From positions 1 through 64,000 of the forward strand of contig JAVJSD010000131.1 in the NCBI GenBank assembly GCA_040219575.1: a stretch of 64,000 nucleotides of DNA. The letters are read 5' to 3'. Origin of the DNA: JAVJSD01 sp040219575. Lineage in GTDB: Bacteria; Planctomycetota; Planctomycetia; Pirellulales; Pirellulaceae. Shown here piece after piece: positions 1 to 12,492 of the stretch (within the stretch, counting starts at the first letter, position 1; each line of letters starts with the position of its first letter). The notes under the pieces are model-generated. The model made no database searches. It saw only the letters and a list, made by a program, of their open reading frames with translations, and was not told the origin of the DNA. The position numbers and the translations under genes were made by a program.

Positions 1-105
1 GATGTCGACGAATTGGAACAAACCGTGGCGGGAAACCTTGCCGGCAAACGCACCAACCAACAACTGATGCGATCGTGGTTCGCCCATGCCAAACTCGAAC
101 TCTGA
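1..105 (+). CDS. C-terminal tail of an unidentified protein (partial)
   Basis: Frame 1 is open from the first base to a TGA at 103-105 and gives 34 residues ending in WFAHAKLEL. The gene begins outside the window, so no domain can be assigned. It converges with the epimerase gene on the other strand and is separated from it by about 60 bp. That gap contains a 10-bp direct repeat, atggctcaat, at 126-135 and 161-170. The fragment could be chance, but its composition is protein-like and its stop lies sensibly before the convergent gene. Confidence 0.45.
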   Translation, partial: DVDELEQTVAGNLAGKRTNQQLMRSWFAHAKLEL

Positions 106-165
106 AAAATAGGCATTAACAATACATGGCTCAATAAACGATTTTGAATCGGCAGAATAAATGGC

Positions 166-1230
166 TCAATGAACACGAGCGACAAGCGAGTCGTGAATCT
201 CACGGAGCGTCCGGGGCAGATCGTAGGTGTACGACCAGTCCGGGTAGTGCGACTGGAACTTGCCGGTGTCGCTGACGTACCAGATGTGGTCGCCGATGCG
301 GTTGTCGTCGTTGTACTCGACGTTCATCTTCTTGCCCGAGATTTCCTCGCAGAGCGCGATCGCCTCCTGCATCGAACAGTTGCTGCCGCGGCCGCCGCCG
401 GCGTTGTAGACTTCGCCCGGTCGGGGATTCTGGCAGTAGTGCCAGAACATGTTGACCAGATCGAACGAGTGAATGTTGTCGCGAACCTGCTTCCCCTTGT
501 ATCCCAGCACGGTGTAGCGGTCGCCGGTGACGGCGCACTTCATCAGGTACGAGAGGAAGCCGTGCAGCATGGTGCCGGAGTGACCGGGTCCGGTCAGGCA
601 GCCGCCGCGGAAGCAGACGGTGTTCATGCCGAAGTAGCGGCCGTATTCCTGCACCACGGCGTCGGCGGCCAGTTTCGAGGCGCCGAACAGCGAGTGTTTG
701 GTCTGGTCGACCGACATCGATTCGTCGATGCCGTGCGCGAAGTACGGATGGTCCTCGGCGACCTCCCAGCGCGTTTCGAGTTCGACCAGCGGCAGCTTGT
801 TGGGGTTGTCGCCGTAGACCTTGTTGGTCGAGGTGAAGATGAACGACGCCTCGGGGCAGTGCTCCCGCGTCGCCTCCAGCAGGATCAGCGTGCCGGTGGC
901 GTTGACGGAGAAGTCGGTCAGCGGATCGCGGGCGGCCCAATCGTGCGACGGCTGGGCGGCGGTGTGGATGATCACCTCGATCTCGGATCCGTACTCGCGG
1001 AAAATGCGGTCGACCTGCTGCCGGTCGCGAATGTCGACGTCGCAGTGCGTGTAGGCGTCGATGGTGCTCTCCAGCATCCGCCGGCTCCAGGCGGTTGAGG
1101 CGTCGTCGCCGAAGAATTCGCGACGCATGTCGTTGTCGATACCGACGATTCGGTGCTGCCGGGCTGCAAAAAAGCGGACGGCCTCGGCGCCGATCAAACC
1201 GGCCGAACCCGTGACAAGAGCAATTGGCAT
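166..1230 (-). CDS. NAD-dependent epimerase/dehydratase, CDP-paratose 2-epimerase-like
   Basis: Extended short-chain dehydrogenase of 354 aa, probably acting on a nucleotide sugar in the cytoplasm. The N-terminal Rossmann motif GSAGLIG (residues 8-14) binds NAD. The substrate half carries a conserved-looking stretch FRGGCLTGPGHSG. Where most family members have the catalytic YxxxK, this protein reads LFGASK (F182, K186), so the usual tyrosine is phenylalanine. From memory a related subfamily shows the same FGASK, so this may be a subfamily trait rather than inactivation. AGGAGAG upstream of the ATG at 1230 supports the start. It is divergent from the RND exporter gene across about 260 bp. Exact substrate is unknown. 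Confidence 0.85.
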   Translation of the reverse strand: MPIALVTGSAGLIGAEAVRFFAARQHRIVGIDNDMRREFFGDDASTAWSRRMLESTIDAYTHCDVDIRDRQQVDRIFREYGSEIEVIIHTAAQPSHDWAARDPLTDFSVNATGTLILLEATREHCPEASFIFTSTNKVYGDNPNKLPLVELETRWEVAEDHPYFAHGIDESMSVDQTKHSLFGASKLAADAVVQEYGRYFGMNTVCFRGGCLTGPGHSGTMLHGFLSYLMKCAVTGDRYTVLGYKGKQVRDNIHSFDLVNMFWHYCQNPRPGEVYNAGGGRGSNCSMQEAIALCEEISGKKMNVEYNDDNRIGDHIWYVSDTGKFQSHYPDWSYTYDLPRTLREIHDSLVARVH

Positions 1231-1488
1231 GGGGCGTAGACTCTCCTGCGTTCAGTTCTGGTGTAGTTACATCATAGTCGGCGACATGGCGGCCGGCTCT
1301 TTGGTTTTCGCGCCGGACGGGAAGGGCCAATCTACGCCCCCTAACCGTTACAATCGCGCCAACCCCTCCAAAAGAAGGTCCGCGTCGCCCGGCCGAGAGG
1401 CTTGCACGGCGTCGGCAATTTACACAAATCTCGCCCTGGTTTATGTTTTACGCTTTGTGGGGCGGCGCTAGTTCTCAGTACGTACTTC

Positions 1489-3972
1489 ATGGACTCGAAG
1501 TTTTACTCCCGCCGACGGCACTCGATTTTCTGGCTGTTCATGCTGGGAATCCCGCTGGTGCTATGGGGCGTCTGGTGGGCGCTGCAGAGCAACTCGAACC
1601 GGGTCGAGGACTGGCTGCCGGAGGATTTCGACGAGACGCAGCAACTGCACTGGTTCGCCGCGCACTTCGGCGGCGACGAGTTGTTGATGATCAGTTGGCC
1701 GGGCTGCACGCTCGATGATCCGCGCGTGGCCCAGTTCGCAGCCAAACTCCGCCTCCCGCCGGAAAAGGGGATCGCCGCGCCGGCGAATTCGTCGTGGACC
1801 GACCAGCTATGGCGCCTGCTGACCGTCGAGCGACGCAAGCGCGAGTTGCCGCTGTTTGGGCGGGTGGTGACCGGGCAGGAGGCCGTTGAGGAACTGCGCG
1901 ACGTGCTGCCCAACGCCTCGCGAACCCAGGCCCTCGAGCGTCTGCGGGGCTGGATCGTGGGCAAGGACGATCCGGAGAAAACCTGCGTGCTGGCGATGAT
2001 CTCGTACGAGGGGGGCGTCATCGACCGTCATGCGGCCCTCGATTACGTCTATCACTGCGCCGGCCAGGTGTCGGGACTCTCGCCCGACGAGATTCACGTG
2101 GCGGGTACGACGATGGAGAGCGTGGCCATCGACCGGGCCAGCGGCGATTTCCTGTTGCCGCTCAACTCGGCCTCGTACGCCGTTTGCTTTCTGATCATGC
2201 TGATCAGCTTTCGCAGCATCTGGCTCTCGCTGCTGCTGTTTTCCAACGCGTTGTTCTGCCAACTGCTGGCGGTCTCCCTGGTGCACTACCTGGGCGGGCA
2301 GATGGACTCGGTGTTGCTGATGGTCCCCTCGCTCTTGTACGTGCTGTCGATCTCGGCCGGCGTGCACCTGATCAACTACTACCGCGACGCGATCGACGAA
2401 GACGGACTGGAGGGTGCGCCGGCGCGGGCGGTCGGCTACGCCATCGCGCCGTGCTCGCTGGCGGCCGCCACCACCTCGCTCGGTCTGATTTCGCTGATGG
2501 TCAGCAAACTGGTGCCGATCCGCAATTTCGGCTTCTACGCCGCCATCGCGGTGTTGTGCGGCACGGCCGTTCTGCTGATGCTGTTGCCCTGGCAGGTCGA
2601 ACAATTCCCACCCCGCCGCTGGGCCCGGCGCAAACCCAAGTTCACCAGCGGTCGAATCTGGACGAGCGCCGCCTCGCTGATTCACAAGACGCACTGGGCC
2701 GTGGGGATCTTCGGCGTCTTGCTGTTGGTCGCGGGGGGCGTGGGCATTCTCGGAATCAACGTCGCGGGAAAGTCGATCGGAGGCATCTCCGCCTCCGCCC
2801 GACTGCACGACATGTTCTCGCCGGGCGCCAAAGTGCTGCAGGATTACGACTGGCTGGAGCAGGAGATCGGTCCGCTGATTCCGATCGAACTCGTGGCTCA
2901 TGTGCCGGTGCGCGACGACGAGCATCGATACGACAACCTCGTGGAGCGCATCAAGTTGATCGATCGCCTCAGCCAGGAAGTGCAGCAGGTCGACGGCGTT
3001 GGCGTGGCGGCGTCGGCCGCCACGTTTCTGCCGCCGCTGCCCGAGGGCGCCGGTCTGCGCTACGTGATTCGGCGACGCGTGCTGCTGGCGAACCTGAAGG
3101 AGCAGGAGAACCGCGAGCGTTTGATCGGGTTGAAGTTTCTGGTGGAGGAGCCCCACACCGAATTGTGGCGGATCAGTGCGCGCGTCAACGCCGGCGACAA
3201 GGTCGACTACTCGCAACTGGTGGCGGATCTGGGGCCCCGCATCAAGCCCCTGCTGAACCAGGCGGCCGCCGAGGGCATCCCCGGCGTGCAGATCACCATC
3301 ACCGGCGGCGTGCCGGTCGTGCACAAGGCGCAGGATCAACTGCTCAAGGATCTGATCTGGAGCTTCGGCTGCGCCTTCGGGCTGATCGCCGTGGCCATGA
3401 TCGTGCTGTTCAGCTTCTCCGGCAATGCTTCGGTCGACGAGCTCGAGAGCAGAGATGCTCGTCCCGACGGCGTCGTCGTCGTCACGCGCAACGTCGTCGC
3501 CGGCCTGCTGTGCATGATCCCCAACCTGCTGCCGGCGGTGCTGGTGTTCGGCGTGATGGGGCTGGTCGGCATCCAGATCGAGGTCGGCACGATGCTGACC
3601 GCCAGCGCGGCGCTGGGCATCGCGGTCGACGACACGCTGCACTACGTCACCTGGTTTCGTCGCGGCTTGAGCGAGGGGCTAGACCGCCGGCAGGCCATCG
3701 AGTTCGCCTACCGTCGATGCGGCAGCGCCATGATTCAGACCACCGCCATCTGCGGCCTGGGGCTGTTGATGTTCAGCTTCAGCCCCTTTGGGCCGATCTC
3801 GCGCTTCGCCTGGATGATGTTCTCGATGCTCACCGCGGCGCTGGTGGGAGACCTGGTCGTGCTGCCGGCGCTGCTGGTGGGGCCGTTCGGGCGATTCTTC
3901 GAGCCGCTGCGAGCGCCCGTCCCGCAGGCCGAATGCGAACCGCTCGCCGCCGCCTCCCGCTCCGCCTCCTGA
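1489..3972 (+). CDS. RND superfamily exporter, MMPL/HAE3-like
   Basis: Inner-membrane transporter of about 827 aa with the duplicated RND layout: one N-terminal membrane helix (about 9-30), a large extracytoplasmic loop, a five-helix block (about 220-370), a second single helix (about 405-425), another loop and a final helix block (about 620-800). The second block contains GIAVDDTLHYVTWFRRG near residue 710, a typical RND motif with charged residues inside a membrane helix. A longer reading from a TTG at 1402 exists, but the ATG at 1489 is followed directly by a positively charged stretch and the first helix. No clear Shine-Dalgarno is seen. The substrate is unknown; relatives are linked to lipids or hydrophobic compounds. 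No partner periplasmic adaptor is adjacent. Confidence 0.85.
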   Translation: MDSKFYSRRRHSIFWLFMLGIPLVLWGVWWALQSNSNRVEDWLPEDFDETQQLHWFAAHFGGDELLMISWPGCTLDDPRVAQFAAKLRLPPEKGIAAPANSSWTDQLWRLLTVERRKRELPLFGRVVTGQEAVEELRDVLPNASRTQALERLRGWIVGKDDPEKTCVLAMISYEGGVIDRHAALDYVYHCAGQVSGLSPDEIHVAGTTMESVAIDRASGDFLLPLNSASYAVCFLIMLISFRSIWLSLLLFSNALFCQLLAVSLVHYLGGQMDSVLLMVPSLLYVLSISAGVHLINYYRDAIDEDGLEGAPARAVGYAIAPCSLAAATTSLGLISLMVSKLVPIRNFGFYAAIAVLCGTAVLLMLLPWQVEQFPPRRWARRKPKFTSGRIWTSAASLIHKTHWAVGIFGVLLLVAGGVGILGINVAGKSIGGISASARLHDMFSPGAKVLQDYDWLEQEIGPLIPIELVAHVPVRDDEHRYDNLVERIKLIDRLSQEVQQVDGVGVAASAATFLPPLPEGAGLRYVIRRRVLLANLKEQENRERLIGLKFLVEEPHTELWRISARVNAGDKVDYSQLVADLGPRIKPLLNQAAAEGIPGVQITITGGVPVVHKAQDQLLKDLIWSFGCAFGLIAVAMIVLFSFSGNASVDELESRDARPDGVVVVTRNVVAGLLCMIPNLLPAVLVFGVMGLVGIQIEVGTMLTASAALGIAVDDTLHYVTWFRRGLSEGLDRRQAIEFAYRRCGSAMIQTTAICGLGLLMFSFSPFGPISRFAWMMFSMLTAALVGDLVVLPALLVGPFGRFFEPLRAPVPQAECEPLAAASRSAS

Positions 3973-4134
3973 AGCACGTATTGGCTGGCAGGAAGCTTGG
4001 CCCATGGCGCAGGCGCGAGTGGTGGGGAGCACGCCGAGCGGTTAAAATCGGAAAACCTTCTCGATTCAACGGATTCTTCGGCATGCTTCGGCAGGTGGAG
4101 AACCTACCGAAGCTTCCGTCCCCAGGAGATCACG

Positions 4135-5400
4135 ATGCTCTCGATTCGTATTCACGCGGTTTGCCTCGTCGGCCTGCTGGCTTGCGCGACGGCCGCCTTC
4201 GCACAGCAAGGTCCATCCTGGCCGCAGTTCCTGGGACCGCAGCGCAACGGCGTTTCGGCCGAAAAGGGCGTTACCAACGGCTGGGCCAGCGACGCCGACG
4301 CCCCCAAACAGGTTTGGCGCGTGCCGGGCGGCGTCGGAATGTCGGGCTTGGCCGTGGCCGATGGTCGCGTCATTACACTGGGACAGGGCGAAGGCAAGCA
4401 GTACGTGCTCGCTTTGGCGGAAATGACCGGCAAGACATTGTGGAAGACGCCGGTCGCCCCCGCGTATGAGAATTCCATGGGCGACGGACCGCGAGCCACG
4501 CCGACCATCGACGGGAAGACCGTGTACGCCTATACCGGCGAGGGCGTGCTGACGGCGCTGGACGCCGCCAGCGGCGAACTGCTCTGGCGGGTCGACGCGG
4601 TGCGCGAGAACGAAAGCCGTGTCAGCGACTACGGCATGGCGAGTTCGCCGCTGGTGGTGGGCGACAAGGTGATCGTAACCGTCGGCGCTCCAGGCCCCAC
4701 CGTCGTCGCCTACAATAAGAAGAGCGGCGAGGCGGCCTGGCAGGCGGGCGGCGCTCCCAATGGTTACTCCTCGCCCGCGCTGCTGGAAGTCGGCGGTGCG
4801 AAGCAGATCGTCGTGTTCGCCGGCGCCGCGGGCCTGGGCGTCTCGCCCGCCGACGGCGCTCTGCTGTGGCGCTATCCCTACGTCACCGACTACAACTGCA
4901 ACACGGCCACGCCGATCGCGGTGGGTGGAGACGTGTTCCTGTCCTCGGGAGAGAACCACGGCAGCGTGCTGTTGTCGCTCACCGGCAAGAATAGCGGCGG
5001 CTTCGACGTCAAACCGGTTTGGGAGTCGCTCGGCGGCGGCAGCGTAATGCGCAACGAGTGGCAGACTTCGGTGCTGGTCGACGGCTATCTCTACGGCTTC
5101 GACAACGTCGGCAGCGCCGGCCCGGTCACGCATTTGACCTGCATCGAAGCGGCCTCCGGCAAACCGATGTGGCGGCAAGCCCGTTTCGGCAAAGGCAACC
5201 TGATTTACGCCGACGGCAAGCTGCTGATCAGCACCTTCGACGGCGATTTCGTGGTCGTCCGCGCCTCGCCGAAGGAATTCAATGAACTGGGACGCATGAC
5301 GGCCACCGACGGCACGCGCCAAGCTCCTTCCCTCGCCGACGGCAGAGTTTATCTTCGCGACAATCGCGAAGTCGTCTGCCTCGACGTGCGAGCGAAGTAA
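4135..5400 (+). CDS. Secreted PQQ-like beta-propeller protein
   Basis: 421-aa exported protein. It has a signal peptide (MLSIRIHAVCLVGLLACATAAFA) followed by WPQFLGPQRNGVS, a typical opening of planctomycete PQQ-like propellers. Repeated blades carry the GxxLW patterns expected of this fold, for example ASGELLWRV, DGALLWRYP and SGKPMWRQ. AGGAG at 4124-4128, six bases before the ATG at 4135, fixes the start against a longer open reading frame from 3997. Relatives include BamB-like scaffolds and quinoprotein dehydrogenases. No N-terminal or C-terminal cytochrome motif is present, so an enzymatic role is not supported. It reads in the same direction as the RND exporter gene, about 160 bp downstream. 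Confidence 0.85.
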   Translation: MLSIRIHAVCLVGLLACATAAFAQQGPSWPQFLGPQRNGVSAEKGVTNGWASDADAPKQVWRVPGGVGMSGLAVADGRVITLGQGEGKQYVLALAEMTGKTLWKTPVAPAYENSMGDGPRATPTIDGKTVYAYTGEGVLTALDAASGELLWRVDAVRENESRVSDYGMASSPLVVGDKVIVTVGAPGPTVVAYNKKSGEAAWQAGGAPNGYSSPALLEVGGAKQIVVFAGAAGLGVSPADGALLWRYPYVTDYNCNTATPIAVGGDVFLSSGENHGSVLLSLTGKNSGGFDVKPVWESLGGGSVMRNEWQTSVLVDGYLYGFDNVGSAGPVTHLTCIEAASGKPMWRQARFGKGNLIYADGKLLISTFDGDFVVVRASPKEFNELGRMTATDGTRQAPSLADGRVYLRDNREVVCLDVRAK

Positions 5401-5549
5401 CGTACGACGGACGTCCTCGTCGACGTCCTCGTGCGTCGAATGGAGGCGACGCCCAACGGCGACGGGGATCACCCTGAAGGTGGCCGTCCCCGCAACTCGG
5501 ACATCGCACAACAACACGAACTCCAACGCAATCACCCTCTCCAAACATC

Positions 5550-8132
5550 ATGAGCAATCTCCATCGCCGTCGCTTTCTTCAACATGCCTCGACCGTCGGC
5601 GCCGGGTTGGCGATGACTGGGCAGGTCGCATCGTCCAACGCCGCGGCCGCCGATCAAGCGACACCCGCCAAGCAATCGGCGAAGAACGTTTTCCAAAGCG
5701 ACTGGAAGAACATTCCCGACCGGGTATGGCTCGGCCCCGAGTTCTGGTCGAATCCGTTGCAGGATTGGCGCATCGCCGGCGGACGGTTGGAGTGCACCAA
5801 CGCGGCCCCGGATCGCAACGTGCACCTGCTGACCCGACAACTCGCGCAAACCGGCGGAATGTTCGAGATGAGCGTGAAGCTCGGCCGTGTGGATGGCGGC
5901 GCGCTCGGCGGCGGCAAGGGCTCCGCCGGATTCCGAATCGGAATGCAAGGGCCGCTCGCCGAATACCGCAACAGTGTGATCTACGGCAATGGGATCAATG
6001 CCGGCGTCTCCACCACCGACGGTCTGTTTCTCGGACAGTCCAAGACCGAAGACTCCGCCGCGTTGCTCGACCGCGACGAGCTCGAACTGCGGCTGAGCGC
6101 CGAACCAGACGACAAGAACTACCGCGTCGTGCTCTCGGCCCACGCTCCTGGAGAGGATAAGGCGCTCGCCGAAGTTTCGGCCTCCTTCCCGGCGGCGCGG
6201 TTGGTCGGCAATGTCGCCCTGGTCGCCAACTTCCCGGGACCACAGCAACGCCGGCCGCGCGGCGCCAATCGGGGCCCAGGCGCCGATCGCTTCTGGTTCG
6301 CCGATTGGCGTGTCGCCGGCGACCGATTCGATTCGCACGACGAGCAAGTGTACGGCCCAATACTGTTCTCGCAGTACACGCTCTCGCATGGCGTGATGAA
6401 GCTCACGGCCCAGATGCCGCCGATCGGCGAGGGAGATTCCCAAACGGTCCAGCTGCAAATCAAACAGGACGGCGCCTGGAAGAAGCTGGCGGAAGAAAAA
6501 ATCCACCCGGAGGCCCGCACCGCCACGTTCCGCATCGAAGATTGGGACACGACCAAGGACTGGCCCTACCGCCTGGCGTACACGCAAAAGTACAACGACG
6601 GCGCCCCGCGCGAGTGCGAGTGGACCGGCGTGATTCGCCGCGATCCGGTCGATAAGCCGAACCTCAACGTGGCCGACGTCTCGTGCAACATCCATGCCGC
6701 CTTTCCCAACCACGAGTTCGTGGCCAAGATGGCCGCCCTGAATCCCGACCTGATCGCCTTCACCGGCGACCAGTTCTACGAGAGCACGGGCGGCTACGGC
6801 GTCCAGCGTACTCCGCTTGCGCCGTCGATCATCGACTACCTGCGGAAGTGGTACCTCCACGGCTGGACGTGGCGCGAGTTGACCAAGGACCGCCCCAGCG
6901 TCTCGATCCCCGACGATCACGATGTCTACCAGGGAAATATCTGGGGCGAAGGGGGCGCCGGAAAACAGGCCACCCAGGAGATGGGCGGCTACGGGATGCA
7001 TCCCACCTGGGTGAACGTGGTCCATCGCACGCAGACGTCGCATCATCCCGACGCCTACGACCCGCGGCCGATCAAGCAGGGCATCATTCCCTACTACGGC
7101 GCGATGACGTACGGACGCATCAGCTTTGCGATCCTCGCCGACCGCATGTTCAAAACCGGCCCCGAGGGCGAAGTGCCCCCCACCGGCGGACGCGGCGACC
7201 ATGTGAAGGACCCGGATTTCGATCCCAAGTCGGCCGATCTGCCGGGACTGGAATTGCTCGGTGAGGGGCAAATGAAGTTTCTCCGCGAGTGGGCCGGCGA
7301 CCTCCGCGGCGCCGAGATGAAGGCCGTCATCTCGCAAACCATCTTCACCGCCATGGCCACCACGCACGGCCAGGGACGCGAACGACTGCGGGCCGACTAC
7401 GACGCCAACGGCTGGCCCCAGACCGCCCGCGACGAGGCGCTGCGGCAGATCCGCAAAGCGTTCGCCGTCCATCTGGCGGGCGATCAGCACCTGCCGGCCG
7501 TGGTGCACTATGGCATCGACGCGCAGCGCGACGCCGGCGTGGCGTTCGCCGGTCCGGCGGTCAATGTCGGCTACCCGCGCTGGTTCGAACCCGAGGAGCC
7601 AGGCAAGAATCGCCAGCCGGGCGCCCCGGAAAACACCGGCGAGTTCCTCGACCACTTCGGCAACTTCATGACCGTTCGGGCGGTCGCCAACGGTGCGGTC
7701 AAGCCGCGCGACGCGGTGTTGGAGCGGATGCACGACAAGACTTCCGGGCTCGGTCTGGTGCGGTTCGACAAACCGAACCGCCGCATCACCATCGACTGCT
7801 GGCCGTATCTGGCCGACCCGCTGAAGGTCGGCACGCAGTTCGCGGGCTGGCCGGTGGTGGTCGACATGCTGGAGAACTACGGCCGCAAGGCCGCGGCCCA
7901 TCTGCCCACCCTGCGGATCGCCGGCCTGGAGAGCCCCGTGGTGCAGGTCGTTAACGAGAAAACGAAAGAGGTGGAGTACACGCTGCGTCTCACGGGCGAC
8001 GCGTTCCGCCCCCACGTCTTCGACGCCGACGCCGCCTACACGCTCCACATCGGCGATCCCGATACGGGCGACCGCAAGACGCTCAAGGGCGTCCGCGCGA
8101 GCCAGGACGAAACCATCGACGTGACGTTCTAG
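5550..8132 (+). CDS. Tat-exported PhoD-like metallophosphatase with N-terminal beta domain
   Basis: 860 aa. The N-terminus contains RRRFLQHAS, a twin-arginine export signal, with cleavage expected after the alanine-rich stretch near residue 35. Residues about 40-240 look like a beta-sandwich, lectin-like module, and about 250-350 like an Fn3-type module. The phosphatase part follows, with CNIHAAFPN, LIAFTGDQFYE, SIPDDHDVYQGN and HLAGDQHLPAVVHYG, which supply the Asp, His and Asn metal ligands typical of PhoD/metallophosphatase domains. It likely hydrolyses phosphoesters outside the cytoplasm. The enzyme class is well supported; the substrate is not. The start is chosen at the ATG giving a complete Tat signal, although no strong ribosome site precedes it. 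Confidence 0.82.
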   Translation: MSNLHRRRFLQHASTVGAGLAMTGQVASSNAAAADQATPAKQSAKNVFQSDWKNIPDRVWLGPEFWSNPLQDWRIAGGRLECTNAAPDRNVHLLTRQLAQTGGMFEMSVKLGRVDGGALGGGKGSAGFRIGMQGPLAEYRNSVIYGNGINAGVSTTDGLFLGQSKTEDSAALLDRDELELRLSAEPDDKNYRVVLSAHAPGEDKALAEVSASFPAARLVGNVALVANFPGPQQRRPRGANRGPGADRFWFADWRVAGDRFDSHDEQVYGPILFSQYTLSHGVMKLTAQMPPIGEGDSQTVQLQIKQDGAWKKLAEEKIHPEARTATFRIEDWDTTKDWPYRLAYTQKYNDGAPRECEWTGVIRRDPVDKPNLNVADVSCNIHAAFPNHEFVAKMAALNPDLIAFTGDQFYESTGGYGVQRTPLAPSIIDYLRKWYLHGWTWRELTKDRPSVSIPDDHDVYQGNIWGEGGAGKQATQEMGGYGMHPTWVNVVHRTQTSHHPDAYDPRPIKQGIIPYYGAMTYGRISFAILADRMFKTGPEGEVPPTGGRGDHVKDPDFDPKSADLPGLELLGEGQMKFLREWAGDLRGAEMKAVISQTIFTAMATTHGQGRERLRADYDANGWPQTARDEALRQIRKAFAVHLAGDQHLPAVVHYGIDAQRDAGVAFAGPAVNVGYPRWFEPEEPGKNRQPGAPENTGEFLDHFGNFMTVRAVANGAVKPRDAVLERMHDKTSGLGLVRFDKPNRRITIDCWPYLADPLKVGTQFAGWPVVVDMLENYGRKAAAHLPTLRIAGLESPVVQVVNEKTKEVEYTLRLTGDAFRPHVFDADAAYTLHIGDPDTGDRKTLKGVRASQDETIDVTF

Positions 8133-8165
8133 AGGCCGCTAGAGCGAGGCTTTGTCCGGAAACTC

Positions 8166-8230
8166 GTAGCGGAAGTCGCCGGACTTCCGAATTCGCCCGA
8201 ATACCTCGGAACACTGGCGAGTTCCGCTAC
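8166..8230. repeat. Palindromic intergenic repeat, family 1 (diverged copy)
   Basis: Two 25-bp arms at 8166-8190 and 8206-8230 form an imperfect inverted repeat beginning GTAGCGGAA. The same arm sequence recurs almost exactly at 53285 and 62857 and in altered form at 38890. It lies 33 bp downstream of the PhoD-like stop codon. It resembles REP-type dispersed palindromes. Confidence 0.8.
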
Positions 8231-8551
8231 CGAGAATCGCACCGTCACGGCGTTTCCAGACATAGCCCAGTGTACAGACGCACAAACCCGCGCTAATCTC
8301 TGAGAATTCACCCCCCTCGCCCTTCCCAGGCTGCTAGGTTCAGGGCGCGGGACCGGTACGTCAGCGCGCTCCCCAACCGACGCGTGCGTTATTGAAGGCG
8401 GCAATCGACAGGGCGTTCGCCCGACTTGCCGCTGGCGAGAAAATACTCGGCCCGCTGTAACACGCTTCGCCGTCGTCGTAAGAGACGGTGAAGAGCGAGG
8501 CCGATGCCCGCTCGCAAATCCTAACGCCGATTCGCTTTTGGGAGAGTCGTC
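8231..8551. other. Intergenic stretch without recognised gene
   Basis: About 320 bp between the palindrome and the next gene. No convincing reading frame or RNA was recognised on either strand. It must hold the promoter of the small secreted protein. GGGAG lies just before that gene's ATG. Confidence 0.5.
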
Positions 8552-9070
8552 ATGCAACGCTCGCTGATTCTGTGCACGCTCGCCGCCGTCCTCGCCGTGG
8601 TTCTGGCGCCCACCGTCGCTCAGGCCGCCTCCGCCAAGGGCTACAACACCTTCGAGATTCCCACCACCGTCGACGAAGCCGCGAAATGGTATGAGGCGAA
8701 CCGCGCGGGAGTGCTCAAGGCCTCGAACTGCCGCATCGTCAAGGACCTCGGCGAAAGCCAATACCAAGTGCAGGTCAACACGCCGATCGGCGCCAACCAG
8801 TTCGTCATCAAGGAATCCCGCAAGGACACGACGAACGACAAAGACCAGAAAGTGACCACCTATTTCCAAACGTATGTTCGCAACGTCAGCGGGCGAACCT
8901 CGGCGTGCAAGGTGGTCATTCAATTCACCGAAACGGGCGAGAAAACCAAGTTCCAGATGTGGATGGACATCACGGTCTCCGGTCGCTTTGTGCCCCAGTT
9001 CGCGGTGCAGAACGTACTCAACGGCTGCCTCTCCGGCTGCGAGGCGTACGTCCGCGAGAATGCCTTTTGA
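8552..9070 (+). CDS. Small secreted protein of unknown function, SRPBCC/START-like possible
   Basis: 172 aa with a clear signal peptide ending APTVAQA (about residue 25). The mature part has one helix followed by alternating beta segments (QYQVQVNTP, KVTTYFQTYV, CKVVIQFTET, FQMWMDITV) and a final helical segment with two cysteines (GCLSGCEAYV). That pattern would fit a small helix-grip (SRPBCC-like) domain, but the assignment is inference from segment order only. The start is supported by GGGAG about ten bases upstream. The gene stands alone between the phosphatase and the convergent uvrA. Confidence 0.7.
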   Translation: MQRSLILCTLAAVLAVVLAPTVAQAASAKGYNTFEIPTTVDEAAKWYEANRAGVLKASNCRIVKDLGESQYQVQVNTPIGANQFVIKESRKDTTNDKDQKVTTYFQTYVRNVSGRTSACKVVIQFTETGEKTKFQMWMDITVSGRFVPQFAVQNVLNGCLSGCEAYVRENAF

Positions 9071-9218
9071 ATCGGCGCCGGCCATCGACCAGCGGAATTC
9101 GCTCCGTTCTCACGTCGAACTCCAACCCGTGCGGGCTCGCCCGTTGCGGGTTTCCTTGCATGCGGCCGGTAAGGCGTCAGAAGTTCAAGAGTGAGCCGAC
9201 GCTTCCAATACTTGCTTC

Positions 9219-12110
<2,892 letters not shown>

Positions 12111-12356
12111 CGCCGTGGGGCCAAACTAGCGAGCCTAGCAAGCAACCGCCCCGGCGACAAGCGAGCCAACGGCGTCCTTCTCCACGCTCTACGCACCAGG
12201 GACGAAAGCCGATGGCGGGCGGGCCGTGCAACGCTCCTTAGCGGTCGGTCCAGCCTGCGTCCCAAACTCTTCCTCTGGCACGGTTTGCTTCACCACAATC
12301 TGCCGCGACCAACCTTGCCGAACCTTGGCAACTGCCGCTAGAATGCGAGTTCGCCC

Positions 12357-12439
12357 GGAGGGTATGCGAATTGGTTAGCAACCTGATTCGAAATCAGGCG
12401 CCGGCTTGCCGGTTGCGGGTTCGAGTCCCGTGCCCTCCG
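12357..12439 (+). tRNA. tRNA-Ser(CGA)
   Basis: Acceptor GGAGGGT pairs with GCCCTCC (one U-G). The anticodon stem is CCTGA/TCAGG with loop TTCGAAA, giving anticodon CGA. A long variable arm CCGG-CTTG-CCGG marks a class II tRNA. The T arm is GCGGG/CCCGT with loop TTCGAGT. The 3' CCA is not encoded (GCCT follows). The D-arm is slightly unusual: only one base seems to separate the acceptor from a TGC/GCA D stem. Confidence 0.9.
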
Positions 12440-12455
12440 CCTTCGGAAAACACGC

Positions 12456-12492
12456 GGCTCGCAAGTGCTGAAATGTCCAGCGTTTGCGAGCC
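12456..12492 (+). terminator. Possible terminator hairpin after tRNA-Ser
   Basis: GGCTCGCAA (12456-12464) and TTGCGAGCC (12484-12492) form a 9-bp perfect stem with a 19-base loop. It lies 17 bp after the tRNA and is followed by GTTGGTTTTC. The T run is weak and interrupted, so it may equally be a processing hairpin. Confidence 0.4.

Noticed and set aside
1402..1488. N-terminal extension of the RND exporter from a TTG
   Set aside because: The extension lacks a ribosome site and adds a Cys/Leu-rich stretch before the normal first helix; the ATG at 1489 is a better start.
2184..4469. A 761-codon frame overlapping the RND exporter and the start of the propeller gene
   Set aside because: It runs out of frame through two recognised genes and has an Arg/Ala-rich composition without membrane helices.
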